DNA of 64,000 nt from the NCBI RefSeq assembly GCF_025215495.1, contig NZ_CP104302.1, forward strand, positions 186,001 to 250,000. Direction: 5' to 3'. Shown one piece after another: positions 32,100 to 44,123 of this stretch. The notes under the pieces are model-generated. The model made no database searches, was not told the DNA's origin, and saw nothing but the letters and a program-made list of their open reading frames with translations. The position numbers and the translations under genes were made by a program. Each line of letters starts with the position of its first letter. The first letter of the stretch is position 1. The stretch comes from Mycolicibacterium brumae (GTDB taxonomy: Bacteria; Actinomycetota; Actinomycetes; Mycobacteriales; Mycobacteriaceae).

Positions 32100-32711
32100 A
32101 TGTTCGAAGGACCCGTCCAGGATCTGATCGACGAACTGGGCAAACTCCCCGGCATCGGGCCCAAGAGCGCACAACGCATCGCCTTCCACCTGATCTCGGT
32201 CGAACCGCCGGAGATCGACCGGTTGACCGCGGTGCTGGGCCGGATCCGGGACGGGATCACCTTCTGCGAGGTCTGCGGCAATGTCTCCGACGCGCAACGC
32301 TGCCGGATCTGCGCCGACGCGCGCCGCGACGCGTCGCTGGTCTGCGTGGTCGAGGAGCCCAAGGACGTCCAGGCCGTGGAGCGCACCCGGGAATTCCGTG
32401 GCCGCTATCACGTGCTCGGCGGGGCGCTGGACCCGCTGTCCGGGGTCGGGCCCGACCAGCTGCGCATCCGTGAGCTGCTGAACCGGATCGGCGAACGGGT
32501 CGACGGGGTGGAGGTCGGCGAGGTCATCATCGCCACCGACCCCAACACCGAGGGTGAGGCCACCGCGACCTACCTGGTCCGGGTGCTGCGCGACATCCCC
32601 GGCCTCACCGTCAGCCGGATCGCCTCGGGCCTGCCGATGGGCGGGGATCTGGAGTTCGCCGACGAGCTGACGCTGGGCCGGGCGTTGTCCGGGCGCCGCC
32701 AGATGAGCTAA
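32100..32711 (+). CDS. recR: Recombination mediator RecR
   Basis: 203 aa. N-terminal helix-hairpin-helix ([16 protein letters not shown]), Cys4 zinc finger (Cys56, 59, 68, 71) and a Toprim domain ([19 protein letters not shown]). It works with RecO to load RecA in gap repair. In an operon with ybaB. The stop codon region (CAGATGAGCTAAC) is directly duplicated just after the gene. Confidence 0.95.
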   Translation: MFEGPVQDLIDELGKLPGIGPKSAQRIAFHLISVEPPEIDRLTAVLGRIRDGITFCEVCGNVSDAQRCRICADARRDASLVCVVEEPKDVQAVERTREFRGRYHVLGGALDPLSGVGPDQLRIRELLNRIGERVDGVEVGEVIIATDPNTEGEATATYLVRVLRDIPGLTVSRIASGLPMGGDLEFADELTLGRALSGRRQMS

Positions 32712-32732
32712 CCCGCTCAGATGAGCTAACGC

Positions 32733-33074
32733 CTAGAACGCGCCGGCTTCCTGGGAGCCGTGGTCGATGGAGAAGTCGTCCTGACCGGTCTCCTCGCCGG
32801 TGCCGCCGGCGTTCTGGTCGTAGTTGTTGTACGACGGGCCGTCGTTCTCGGTCTCCGCCCCGGTGCTGCCGGCGTGCTGGCCGGAATCCCAGTAGTTCGG
32901 ATTCATCGGATCCGTCGGCTCCTGCGGGTCTTCGGAGTTGTAGACCATGCCGTTGGTGTCGAACGGGGCGGGGCTGTCGGTGTCATCGGCGGAGGCGACG
33001 GCCGCGAAGACGAGCCCGGCGGCCGTCAGGGCCGCGGAGGCGACGGCGACGCCGAGCGATTTGGCGAGATTCAT
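32733..33074 (-). CDS. Small secreted acidic protein
   Basis: 113 aa from the ATG at 33074 (TCGGAGG SD); a longer frame to 33122 lacks signals. The signal peptide cleaves near ASA-DD. The mature part is low-complexity, rich in Asp/Glu/Gly/Asn with YNSEDPQEP and NYWDSGQ, likely disordered. No Cys. Function is unknown; it is convergent with recR. Confidence 0.55.
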   Translation of the reverse strand: MNLAKSLGVAVASAALTAAGLVFAAVASADDTDSPAPFDTNGMVYNSEDPQEPTDPMNPNYWDSGQHAGSTGAETENDGPSYNNYDQNAGGTGEETGQDDFSIDHGSQEAGAF

Positions 33075-33188
33075 TTCTGACCTCCGATGACGGGACGGGC
33101 GTTCGTCAGGGTAGGCCGCCAAGGTGAACGGCGCAGCGTTCGCCGGGCGAACGCTCGGCGCATCGGGTGCGCGGCGGCCGGCGCCGGT

Positions 33189-33896
33189 TCAGACCCGTCG
33201 CGGCGCGGCCAGGCGTTCGGCACGCAGCAGGTCCACCTCGGGCAACTCCAGGGCGGCCAGTGGGCCCACCACCTGGGCCAATAGGAAGTCGGCCAGCTCC
33301 GGATTGCGGGCCAGCGCGCAGCCGTGCAGGTAGGTGGCGACCACGCTGCCCTGAACCGCGCCGTCGATCCCGTCTCCCGCCCGATTGCCGGCGCCCTTGG
33401 TGACCGCGGCCAGCGGCCGGGCATCCGGGCCCAACACTGTCCCGCCGCGATGGTTCTCGAACCCGGTCAGCGGCTGGGTCAGCCCGTCGATCAGCGGGGT
33501 GGACGCCACCTCGCCGATCGTGCGCTCGGCCTGCGGGGAGGTGGTGACGTCCAGCAGTCCGACGCCGTTGACGCGTTCGCCGGCCGCGGTCTCATACCAG
33601 TGGCCCAGCACCTGGATCGCCGCGCAGATCGCCAGCACCGGGGCGCCGCGCTCGGCGGCGCGCTGCAGCCCCGGGTGGGCGCGCAGGTGCCGGGTGGCCA
33701 GCCGTTGCGCGTAATCCTCGGCGCCGCCGAGGGTGTAGATGTCGAGCGAGTCCGGCACCGGATCATCCAGGGTGATCGAGACGATCTCGGCGTCGATGCC
33801 GCGCATCCGCAGCCGCTGCCGCAGCACCACCGCGTTTCCGCTGTCGCCGTAGGTGCCCATCACGTCGGGCAGCACCAGCCCGATCCGCACGGTCAT
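33189..33896 (-). CDS. gatD: Lipid II amidation glutaminase subunit GatD
   Basis: 235 aa, CobB/CobQ-like class I glutamine amidotransferase. Nucleophile Cys91 in AICAAIQVLG and His191 in TYLHGCALARNPELAD. It supplies ammonia to MurT to amidate D-iso-glutamate of lipid II. The ATG at 33896 overlaps the murT stop by 4 nt, the usual murT-gatD coupling. Confidence 0.93.
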   Translation of the reverse strand: MTVRIGLVLPDVMGTYGDSGNAVVLRQRLRMRGIDAEIVSITLDDPVPDSLDIYTLGGAEDYAQRLATRHLRAHPGLQRAAERGAPVLAICAAIQVLGHWYETAAGERVNGVGLLDVTTSPQAERTIGEVASTPLIDGLTQPLTGFENHRGGTVLGPDARPLAAVTKGAGNRAGDGIDGAVQGSVVATYLHGCALARNPELADFLLAQVVGPLAALELPEVDLLRAERLAAPRRV

Positions 33897-35140
33897 GGCA
33901 GCCGCCGGTTCAATTGCAGGAACGCCGTGTAGTTGGCGACCACTTCCACGTGCCCGGCCGGGCAGCCGGCGATGGCGGCGAGGGTGTCATGCGTCAGTGT
34001 GTGCCGCACCCCGGCGTAACCCAGCCGCACCCCGAGGTCGGTCCCGCGCTCGCCGGCGGCGACCACCGGGATCCGCTGCGACGGCGAGACGAAGTGCTCG
34101 AAGCCGACGTCCCACAACCAGGACAGGTCCTCCCCGTCGGGCACCTGCCCGTTGACCGCGATCACCACCCCGGAGCTGTTGTCGGTGTCGACCATGGACA
34201 GCGCCTCCTGCCAGCCGGCGGGGTTCTTGGCCAGCAGCATCCGGATGGTGTGCTCGCCGATCCGCACCTTCCGGTAGCGCCCGGCCACCTCGTCGACGCT
34301 TCCCGCGGCGGCGACGGCGGTGGCCGGGTCGGCGCCGAGCGCGACGGCGGCGGCCACCGCCTGGGCGGCGTTGCCGCGGTTCACCCGGCCCGGCAGCGAC
34401 AGCCGCATGGGCAGCGTCAAACCGTCTGGGCCGTAAAGGTTCTCGTCGTCGTACCGCCAGTCCGGGGTGGGCCGGTGGAACTCTTCGCCAGTGGAGCGCC
34501 AGTGCCCGTCGTCGGTGCGGATGATCACCTCGCCGCTGCGCGGGCAGCTCACCGAATCCCCCGACCAGCTGCCGCCGGCGGCCACCCACACCACGTTCGG
34601 GCTGTCCCACGCCGCCGAGGTCACCAGCACGTCGTCGCAGTTGGCGATGATCACCGCGTCGGGGTGGCGGGACAGCCCGTCGCGCAGCGTGCGCTCGATG
34701 TGATTGATCTCCCCGACCCGGTCGAGCTGGTCGCGGGACAGGTTCAGCAGCACGATCACCGCCGGGTCGACGGCGTCGGCGACGTGCGGCACGTGCATCT
34801 CGTCGACCTCGAGGGCGGCCAGCGTCGCGGTCTTGTTCATCGCCAGCGCCGAGATCAGCCCGGCGTCCATGTTCGCGCCCTCGTTGTTGCTGGCCACGCT
34901 GCCGTCGCCGCCGATGGTCGCCAGCGCCGCGGCGACCATCCGGGTGGTGGTGGACTTTCCGTTGGTGCCGGTCACCACCACGCTGCGCCGGCCCCGCCCG
35001 AGCTGCGCCAGCACCGAGCGGTCCAGGCTCATCGCGACCAGGCCGCCGATCATGGCGCCGGCGCCGCGGCCGGTGACCCGGGACGCCCAGCGGGCGGCCG
35101 ATCCGGCGGCCAGGGCCATGCGTGCGCGGGCGGTGATCAC
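33893..35140 (-). CDS. murT: Lipid II isoglutaminyl synthase subunit MurT
   Basis: 415 aa from the GTG at 35140 (MITARARMAL), with TAGCAT 8 nt upstream; an upstream extension overlaps dnaQ's start region and is rejected. Mur-ligase ATP site GTNGKST (Lys62), central domain and a C-terminal DUF1727. The zinc ribbon known in MurT seems degenerate here: around VSCPRSGEVIIRTDDG only one Cys remains. With GatD it forms the amidase of peptidoglycan precursors. Confidence 0.92.
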   Translation of the reverse strand: MITARARMALAAGSAARWASRVTGRGAGAMIGGLVAMSLDRSVLAQLGRGRRSVVVTGTNGKSTTTRMVAAALATIGGDGSVASNNEGANMDAGLISALAMNKTATLAALEVDEMHVPHVADAVDPAVIVLLNLSRDQLDRVGEINHIERTLRDGLSRHPDAVIIANCDDVLVTSAAWDSPNVVWVAAGGSWSGDSVSCPRSGEVIIRTDDGHWRSTGEEFHRPTPDWRYDDENLYGPDGLTLPMRLSLPGRVNRGNAAQAVAAAVALGADPATAVAAAGSVDEVAGRYRKVRIGEHTIRMLLAKNPAGWQEALSMVDTDNSSGVVIAVNGQVPDGEDLSWLWDVGFEHFVSPSQRIPVVAAGERGTDLGVRLGYAGVRHTLTHDTLAAIAGCPAGHVEVVANYTAFLQLNRRLP

Positions 35141-35217
35141 GGAGTCAGATGCTACGCAATGGTGATTTCCGTGCGTCAAACCAAAGCCTTGTCGGCCGCA
35201 CGTGACAAGCTGTGCAC

Positions 35218-36204
35218 GTGACACCGACCTGGAGCCCCCCGACCGCCGACCCCGGCGTGGGATGGGCCGTCGTCGACGTGGAGACCTCCGGCTTCAAGCC
35301 CGGCGAGGCCCGGGTGCTGAGCGTCGCGGTGCTGGCGCTGGACGCCGACGGGCGCGTCGAGCAATCGGTGGCCAGCCTGCTGAACCCGGGGGTGGACCCC
35401 GGACCCACCCACATCCACGGGCTCACCGCCGAGATGCTGGAGGACCAGCCGACCTTCGCCGAGATCGCGCCGGACATCGCCGGGCTGCTGGCCGGGCGCA
35501 CCCTGGTGGCGCACAACGCCGGCTTCGACTACTCGTTCCTGGTCGCCGAGGCCGAACAGGCCGGCGCGGAACTGCCGATCGACCGGGTGATGTGCACCGT
35601 CGAACTGGCCCGCCGGCTCGATCTGGGCCTGGAGAACGTCAAGCTGGAGACGCTGGTCCGCAACTGGGGGCTGACGCAGAGCCTTCCGCACGACGCCTTC
35701 GATGACGCGCTGGTGCTGTCCAAGGTGCTGGGCCCGCTGCTGGATCGCGCCGCCGAACGCGACGTGTGGCTGCCGATCCGGGAGGTGGGCCGCAAACGCT
35801 GGCCCAACGGGCGGGTGACGCACGACATGCTGCAGCCGCTGAAGGCGCTGGCCGCAAGGATGCCGTGCCCGTTCCCGAATCCGGGGCGCTACTCCGGCGG
35901 GCTGGCCCGCGGGATGCGGGTGGCGCTGTCGGCGGAGTGTTCCCGCACACACGAGGAACTGGTGGAGCGGATTCTGCACGCGGGCCTGGCCTACGCCGTC
36001 GATGTGGACCCGCAGACCTCGCTGGTGGTGTGCAATGAGCCCAGCCCGGCCCGTGGCAAGGGCCTGCAGGCGCAGTCGCTCGGGGTGCCGCTGCTGTCGG
36101 ACGCAGAGTTCATGGCGGGGGCCGGCGGGCTGGCGACGCGGCCCGACGCGGGGCCGGCGGATTCGACCGATTCGGCCGATGACGGCCAGTTCGCGCTGTT
36201 CTGA
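35218..36204 (+). CDS. dnaQ: DEDDh 3'-5' exonuclease, DnaQ/epsilon-like (Rv3711c type)
   Basis: 328 aa; GTG at 35218 is chosen, the in-frame GTG at 35212 is equally possible. ExoI motif VVDVETSG, ExoII LVAHNAGFDYSF and ExoIII HDAFDDA with the DEDDh His. The C-terminal ~110 residues form a BRCT-like domain (VERILHAGLAY…LVVCNEPSP…GVPLLSDAEFM). In mycobacteria the replicative proofreading is in DnaE1 itself, so this is more likely an accessory exonuclease. Confidence 0.88.
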   Translation: MTPTWSPPTADPGVGWAVVDVETSGFKPGEARVLSVAVLALDADGRVEQSVASLLNPGVDPGPTHIHGLTAEMLEDQPTFAEIAPDIAGLLAGRTLVAHNAGFDYSFLVAEAEQAGAELPIDRVMCTVELARRLDLGLENVKLETLVRNWGLTQSLPHDAFDDALVLSKVLGPLLDRAAERDVWLPIREVGRKRWPNGRVTHDMLQPLKALAARMPCPFPNPGRYSGGLARGMRVALSAECSRTHEELVERILHAGLAYAVDVDPQTSLVVCNEPSPARGKGLQAQSLGVPLLSDAEFMAGAGGLATRPDAGPADSTDSADDGQFALF

Positions 36205-36321
36205 ATGTGACCTACTGCATGTCCAACTGTTTACTCCAACGGAAAATTTGTTAATCTGCCGTACACGTCCATCCGTTGGGTAAATCACGCAGCGAGGGCG
36301 CGATCCGAGGATAGAAGTGCG
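36205..36321 (+). promoter_or_regulatory. AT-rich promoter region of tetR-mpaB operon
   Basis: The span 36226-36262 (GTTTACTCC … TTTGTTAATCTG) is strikingly AT-rich for this genome, with two TGTTNA half-sites 22 nt apart. This fits a promoter with a possible TetR operator. No perfect palindrome is seen. Confidence 0.35.
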
Positions 36322-37011
36322 ATGGCAGCGCCGGCAGACTGGCCAGCCCGGCCGGGTTTCGGCCAGCGAGCGCGCACTTTGCTGCGCGACGTCGCCCTGC
36401 AGGCCACCATCGACATCGTCCGCACCCGTGGCTGGGCCCAGACCCGGATGGCCGACATCGCCTCGCTGGCCGGCATCAGCAAACCCACCTTGTACAAGTA
36501 CTTCGGCTCCCGCGACGAACTGGCCCGCGCCTACGTCGACCGTGAGGTCGACCTGCTGCTGGAGAAGGCCCGGACGGCGTTGCGCCGGTTCCCCGACGAC
36601 CCGGAGCAGGCGCTGCGGGAAGGGCTGCGCGACATCCTGGAGGACCTGTCCCGCAACCCGCTGATCCGCGCGGTGCTCACCGACGACGTCGCCGCGGGCA
36701 GCTTGTTGCCGCTGGTCACCACCCATGGCGGGCGCCTCCTCGAGCACGGCGTGGCCGAAATGACGACGATCATCGGCGCCGCGCTGCCGGCAGCGGACCC
36801 CGAGGATGCCCGGGCCTACTCCGACACTCTGGTGCGCGGCATGATCAGCCACGCCATCCTGCCCAGCCCGTCCGTGGATGACAGTGTCGAGACCATCCTG
36901 CGGGTCGCGCTGCCACTGACCAGGAATTTCGCCGCCCGGCCGGACCTCGGCCCGGGCGCGGACCAACCCGGGGGCACGGTTCCCGCTGAAGAAGGTGACA
37001 CTCGATGTTGA
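36322..37011 (+). CDS. TetR-family transcriptional regulator
   Basis: 229 aa. The N-terminal helix-turn-helix is clear (RTRGWAQTRMADIASLAG, ISKPTLYKYFGSRDELARAY). The ligand domain is unspecific. The 3' end overlaps the start of the DUF2236 gene by 7 nt, so it probably controls that gene. As the target is broken, the regulator may be orphaned. Confidence 0.88.
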   Translation: MAAPADWPARPGFGQRARTLLRDVALQATIDIVRTRGWAQTRMADIASLAGISKPTLYKYFGSRDELARAYVDREVDLLLEKARTALRRFPDDPEQALREGLRDILEDLSRNPLIRAVLTDDVAAGSLLPLVTTHGGRLLEHGVAEMTTIIGAALPAADPEDARAYSDTLVRGMISHAILPSPSVDDSVETILRVALPLTRNFAARPDLGPGADQPGGTVPAEEGDTRC

Positions 37012-38128
37012 AACTGGTGAATGAACTCGCGAAGCTGAGGTCGTTCGACGCGGTGACCCACTACCGGGCCAACTACGAGGCGCCCGCGGACAATGGGTTC
37101 TTCGGTCCGGACTCGGTGGCCTGGCGGGTGTGGGGGTACCCCAGCTCGGTGGTGATCGGCTTCACCCGCGCGGTGACCATCGAACAGCTCGACCCCAATC
37201 TGAACGCCGCGGTCGAAGGCACCGGCGATGTTCGCTACCGCACCCGCACCCGGTATGAGCGCACCATGCGCTACTTCGCGCTGGCCGCGTTCGGCGACAC
37301 CGCGAGCGCCGCGAAGGCTGCCGACGTGCTGGTGAAGGTGCACTCCAAGGCCATCGGCGTCGACCCCGTCACCGGCGGGCACTACGACGCCAACGACCGG
37401 ACTCGCAGCTGTGGATCCACGTCACCGCCTGGCATTCCATCCTGCACTGCTACGAGATCTTCGGTGGCGGGAAACTGAGCGAAGCCGAGGAACTCCAGTT
37501 CTGGGCCGAGTGCGCCCGGGCCGCGGAACTGCAGACCATCAACGTCGAGGACGTCCCGCGCACCCGCGAAGAGGTTCGCGCCTACTTCGAGCAATGGCGG
37601 CCCAAGCTCGCCGCGTCCGAGCTGGCGCAGTCGATGACCGATTTCATCCTGCACACCGAGATCGCGTTCCCCGAGCACCTGCCGTTCCCGCTGAACGTGT
37701 TCCGGATCCCGCTGGCCCGGCTGATGCGGGCGGCGACCGTCTCGACCTACCCCAAGTACATTCGCAAGATGTTCGGGATCAACCAGCCCGCCGTGGTCGA
37801 CTGGTTCTCCCGGCTGTTCATGCGGATTGGGTTCACCGTCGTCTCCCGCAACCCGTGGCTGTACCTCTACCTGGGCGAGCTGTTCATCCCGACCACCATG
37901 CCGGTGGCCGCGCACGCCGTCCTGCAGACGCCGGCTAATTCTCCGGTCACCATGACCCCGCGCGAGGCGCAGGCCAAGTACGGCTAGGACATCCCGGCGG
38001 AGGCGCACAAGGCGCTGCGCGCCAAGCAGGAGACCCGGGTGTTCGGCGAGCACATCGCGCCCAGCGATGAGGGCTTGTTCGAGTCCGAGGAACTGATCGG
38101 CCACATGGGCGTCGGCCACGCCAGCTGA
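37005..38128 (+). pseudogene. Decayed MpaB-like oxygenase (DUF2236) gene
   Basis: Starting at ATG 37005, the frame reads a DUF2236 N-terminus (FDAVTHYRANYEAPADNGFFG … HYDANDR) and is lost at about 37395. One C is missing from a CCC run, so the expected NDPDSQLWIHVTAWHS continues in another frame. That frame keeps the family His motif in HVTAWHSILHCYE but meets TAG at 37985-37987 where Trp or Tyr is likely (AKYG*DIPAEAHKAL). The coding pattern resumes to TGA 38126. Two separate lesions make a sequencing error unlikely as the only cause. The family binds haem and includes rubber and alkane-type oxygenases. Confidence 0.8.
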
Positions 38129-38177
38129 TCCTGTTGCGATACAACCCGCCCCCGAACTGGCCGGCGCCGCCGCCAGG

Positions 38178-38879
38178 GTGGCAGCCGACGCCGCCGGTGA
38201 CCTGTACATCGTCGACGGGGGCGGCCCACGCGTGCTGAAGGTCGCCGCGGATTCCGGCGAGCTGACCGAGACGCCGATCGATGGGCTGTCTCGCGCGGTG
38301 GATGTCGCCGTCGGTTCGAACGGCTTTGTCTACATCGCCGATTCGCGGGCCGATGACGACGAGTCCAGCGAAGTATGGGTGCTGATGGACGGCGGTCCCG
38401 CGCAACTCAACACCCACGGGCTGAACAACATCCACAGCGTCGCCGCGATGCCCGATGGCACGCTGTACGCCACCGACACCGAGGACATGATCGCGACGGA
38501 CCGGCTGCTGAAGCTGTCCGAGCAGACCACCGAATGGGAGGTCGTCGACAACCCCCGCGACGACTCGGCCTTCTTCGCCGACGAGTTCGATGACATCGAC
38601 TTCCGGCCCAGCTACGTGACTTCCGACGACTGGTACCTGCTCGGCATCGCCGTCGACCAGAAGCGGGACATCTACCTCGCCTGTAGCCGGATCGGTGATG
38701 ACGACAAGCATTCCGGCAAAGTGATCAAGCTCGGCCCTGATGGTTCCGTCGACGACGTGGCCACCGGCATTGACGGGTTCCTGGTGGGGGTGGCCGTCAA
38801 TGCCGGTGGCGACATCTATATGTCCGATGAACCGAACAACCGAATCCTGGTCAAGCGCGAGGGATTCTTCGGTTTCTGA
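38178..38879 (+). CDS. Truncated NHL/Vgb-type beta-propeller protein
   Basis: 233 aa from the only available start, GTG 38178, which has no SD or -10 box. Repeats of the kind DAAGDLYIVDGGGPRVLKV, GSNGFVYIADS and NAGGDIYMSDEPNNRILV are NHL/YWTN blades, as in PknD sensor domains. Only about four blades are present instead of six. Protein-like sequence continues in frame upstream of the GTG (PVAIQPAPELAGAAAR) to about 38097, where a stop in the decayed mpaB region ends it. It looks like the 3' part of a larger gene whose 5' end was deleted. Confidence 0.55.
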   Translation: MAADAAGDLYIVDGGGPRVLKVAADSGELTETPIDGLSRAVDVAVGSNGFVYIADSRADDDESSEVWVLMDGGPAQLNTHGLNNIHSVAAMPDGTLYATDTEDMIATDRLLKLSEQTTEWEVVDNPRDDSAFFADEFDDIDFRPSYVTSDDWYLLGIAVDQKRDIYLACSRIGDDDKHSGKVIKLGPDGSVDDVATGIDGFLVGVAVNAGGDIYMSDEPNNRILVKREGFFGF

Positions 38880-38882
38880 GAC

Positions 38883-40767
<1,885 letters not shown>

Positions 40768-40783
<16 letters not shown>

Positions 40784-40809
40784 CGCCCGAGGAGGAGCAC
40801 ACGCTGCAC
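40768..40809 (-). CDS. leuL: leuA leader peptide with three consecutive Leu codons
   Basis: GTG at 40809 encodes MQRVLLLGRRDGV and ends at TGA 40770-40768. Three CTC codons in a row lie at positions 5-7. TAGAGT 7 nt upstream gives a leaderless start of this peptide. Leu-rich leaders ahead of leuA are known in Actinobacteria as attenuation devices. This one is 76 nt upstream of leuA and overlaps a strong hairpin. Confidence 0.7.
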
Positions 40810-40816
40810 ATCGGTC

Positions 40817-40822
40817 ACTCTA
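40817..40822 (-). promoter_or_regulatory. -10 box of leuA transcript
   Basis: TAGAGT on the minus strand, 7 nt before the leader-peptide GTG. It places the transcription start at about 40809 and gives leuA a 5' leader of ~118 nt. Confidence 0.55.
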
Positions 40823-40847
40823 CTCCGCGGCGTCGGCCCGCCAAAAC

Positions 40848-40894
40848 CCACCGCCGGGTTCGAGGAGCGAGGAACGAGATCCGAAGAGGCCCGG
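40848..40894. repeat. Short interspersed repeat containing GAGCGAGGAACGAG
   Basis: The stretch CGGGTTCGAGGAGCGAGG…GAGGCCCGGCG matches, in inverted orientation and with scattered changes, the 54-bp unit found twice in tandem at 58985-59092. Its CGGGT/…GGCCCG ends are quasi-inverted. It lies between the leuA promoter and the divergent 40936 gene. Confidence 0.55.
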
Positions 40895-40935
40895 CGTAGC
40901 CGCACCGCCGGGTTGCGGCACTATCGTTGGCTGTC

Positions 40936-41370
40936 GTGAAACCACCGCAGAGCAACCGTCGCCGTCTTTTCGCCGGGTCGACGACGATCATCGTGATCGC
41001 CGTGATGGCGTTGTTCTACGTGTTCCGGGACAAGCCGCCCGAGGAGTGCGAGCCGGTGCTGGAGCTGCTGAAGTACAACCAGGAGCAGGGCCAGCTGATC
41101 GCCGACAAACCCGAGGCCAACGCCTCGGACTACCGGGTCTGGGCGGACGGGCTGGCCGACCGGTCGGCCAAGGTCGCGGATCCGAGCCTTGCGGTGGAGG
41201 CGGTGAAGCTGGCCAGCCTGGCCGGGGATTTCGCCTCGGTCTACGCCAAGATGCCCGAACCGCCGGCCGACGGCGCCGAGCCGCCGCGGGAGTTGTTCCA
41301 GATGCAGATGCTCGACACCCAGATCCGCGATCAGATCGCGGAATTGCAGCGCCGCTGTCCCACCGAGTGA
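40936..41370 (+). CDS. Membrane-anchored protein of unknown function
   Basis: 144 aa, GTG at 40936 with TATCGT 8 nt upstream. One N-terminal transmembrane helix (about residues 12-32) is followed by an extracytoplasmic helical domain of ~105 residues with two Cys (EECEPV … RRCPTE). It is divergent from leuA and upstream of ask. No family recognised. Confidence 0.6.
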   Translation: MKPPQSNRRRLFAGSTTIIVIAVMALFYVFRDKPPEECEPVLELLKYNQEQGQLIADKPEANASDYRVWADGLADRSAKVADPSLAVEAVKLASLAGDFASVYAKMPEPPADGAEPPRELFQMQMLDTQIRDQIAELQRRCPTE

Positions 41371-41420
41371 GCGGGCCGTCGCGGGCGGGTACGGCCGGAA
41401 AATCGGCTGCGCTGTTCCCC

Positions 41421-41426
41421 TATCCT
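41421..41426 (+). promoter_or_regulatory. -10 box of ask operon
   Basis: TATCCT at 41421-41426 would start transcription near 41433, giving ask a 5' leader of about 47 nt with GGAAGG as SD. It also excludes the in-frame ATG at 41429 as a start. Confidence 0.45.
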
Positions 41427-41479
41427 TAATGACTGAGCCCGAACCTTCGGGCCCGCAATCTTCAGGGAAGGTCTCCACA

Positions 41480-43791
<2,312 letters not shown>

Positions 43792-43856
43792 TTCTGCCGA
43801 GGTCGAATCCGGTCGATTCGGTGCGTAACCGATCTCTCGCCGGGCTCCATGCCGGT

Positions 43857-44025
43857 GAGCGCTCGGCTGGGTACATCGACCCCTGTACCTGACCGTTCGC
43901 TGGCGTCCGTCTTCCTTCGCGAGCGCTCGCCTGTGTACATCCCCCGGCGTACGTGGCCGTGCGCTCGCGAGCCCGCTGTGCTCCATCGCTCGGTTGTGTA
44001 CGGGCACACCTGCCCGTCCGCGGGT
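43857..44025. repeat. Cluster of palindromic repeats, three copies (two clear, one degenerate)
   Basis: Copies at 43857-43905, 43918-43972 and (weak) 43984-44025 share GAGCGCTCGGCTGGGTACA…TGTACCTGACCG…CGCTCGC. Each can fold: outer arms GCGAGCG/CGCTCGC, inner GGTAC/GTACC or GTAC/GTAC. The same element occurs at 60659-60775. The whole lies in the 332-bp gap after asd, where no gene is seen. Confidence 0.6.
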
Positions 44026-44049
44026 GACCTCGGCTGACTCCGCAGAAAC

Positions 44050-44123
44050 GTGTTCTACGTCACATCTTCGGTGTTAATCTCACGCTGATAAACAGCTGAG
44101 ATTTATCTGAGGAGTACGGGGAA
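44050..44123 (+). promoter_or_regulatory. AT-rich promoter region of the PE-PPE-like gene
   Basis: An AT-rich stretch with GTGTTAATCTC and an inverted repeat GATAAA-N9-TTTATC (44087-44107), then GAGGAG and GGGGAA before the ATG at 44124. TGATAA may serve as -10. The inverted repeat could be an operator. Confidence 0.4.

Noticed and set aside
41371..41479. Lysine riboswitch or long leader before ask
   Set aside because: The leader from the TATCCT box is only ~47 nt, too short for an L-box, and no conserved elements are seen.
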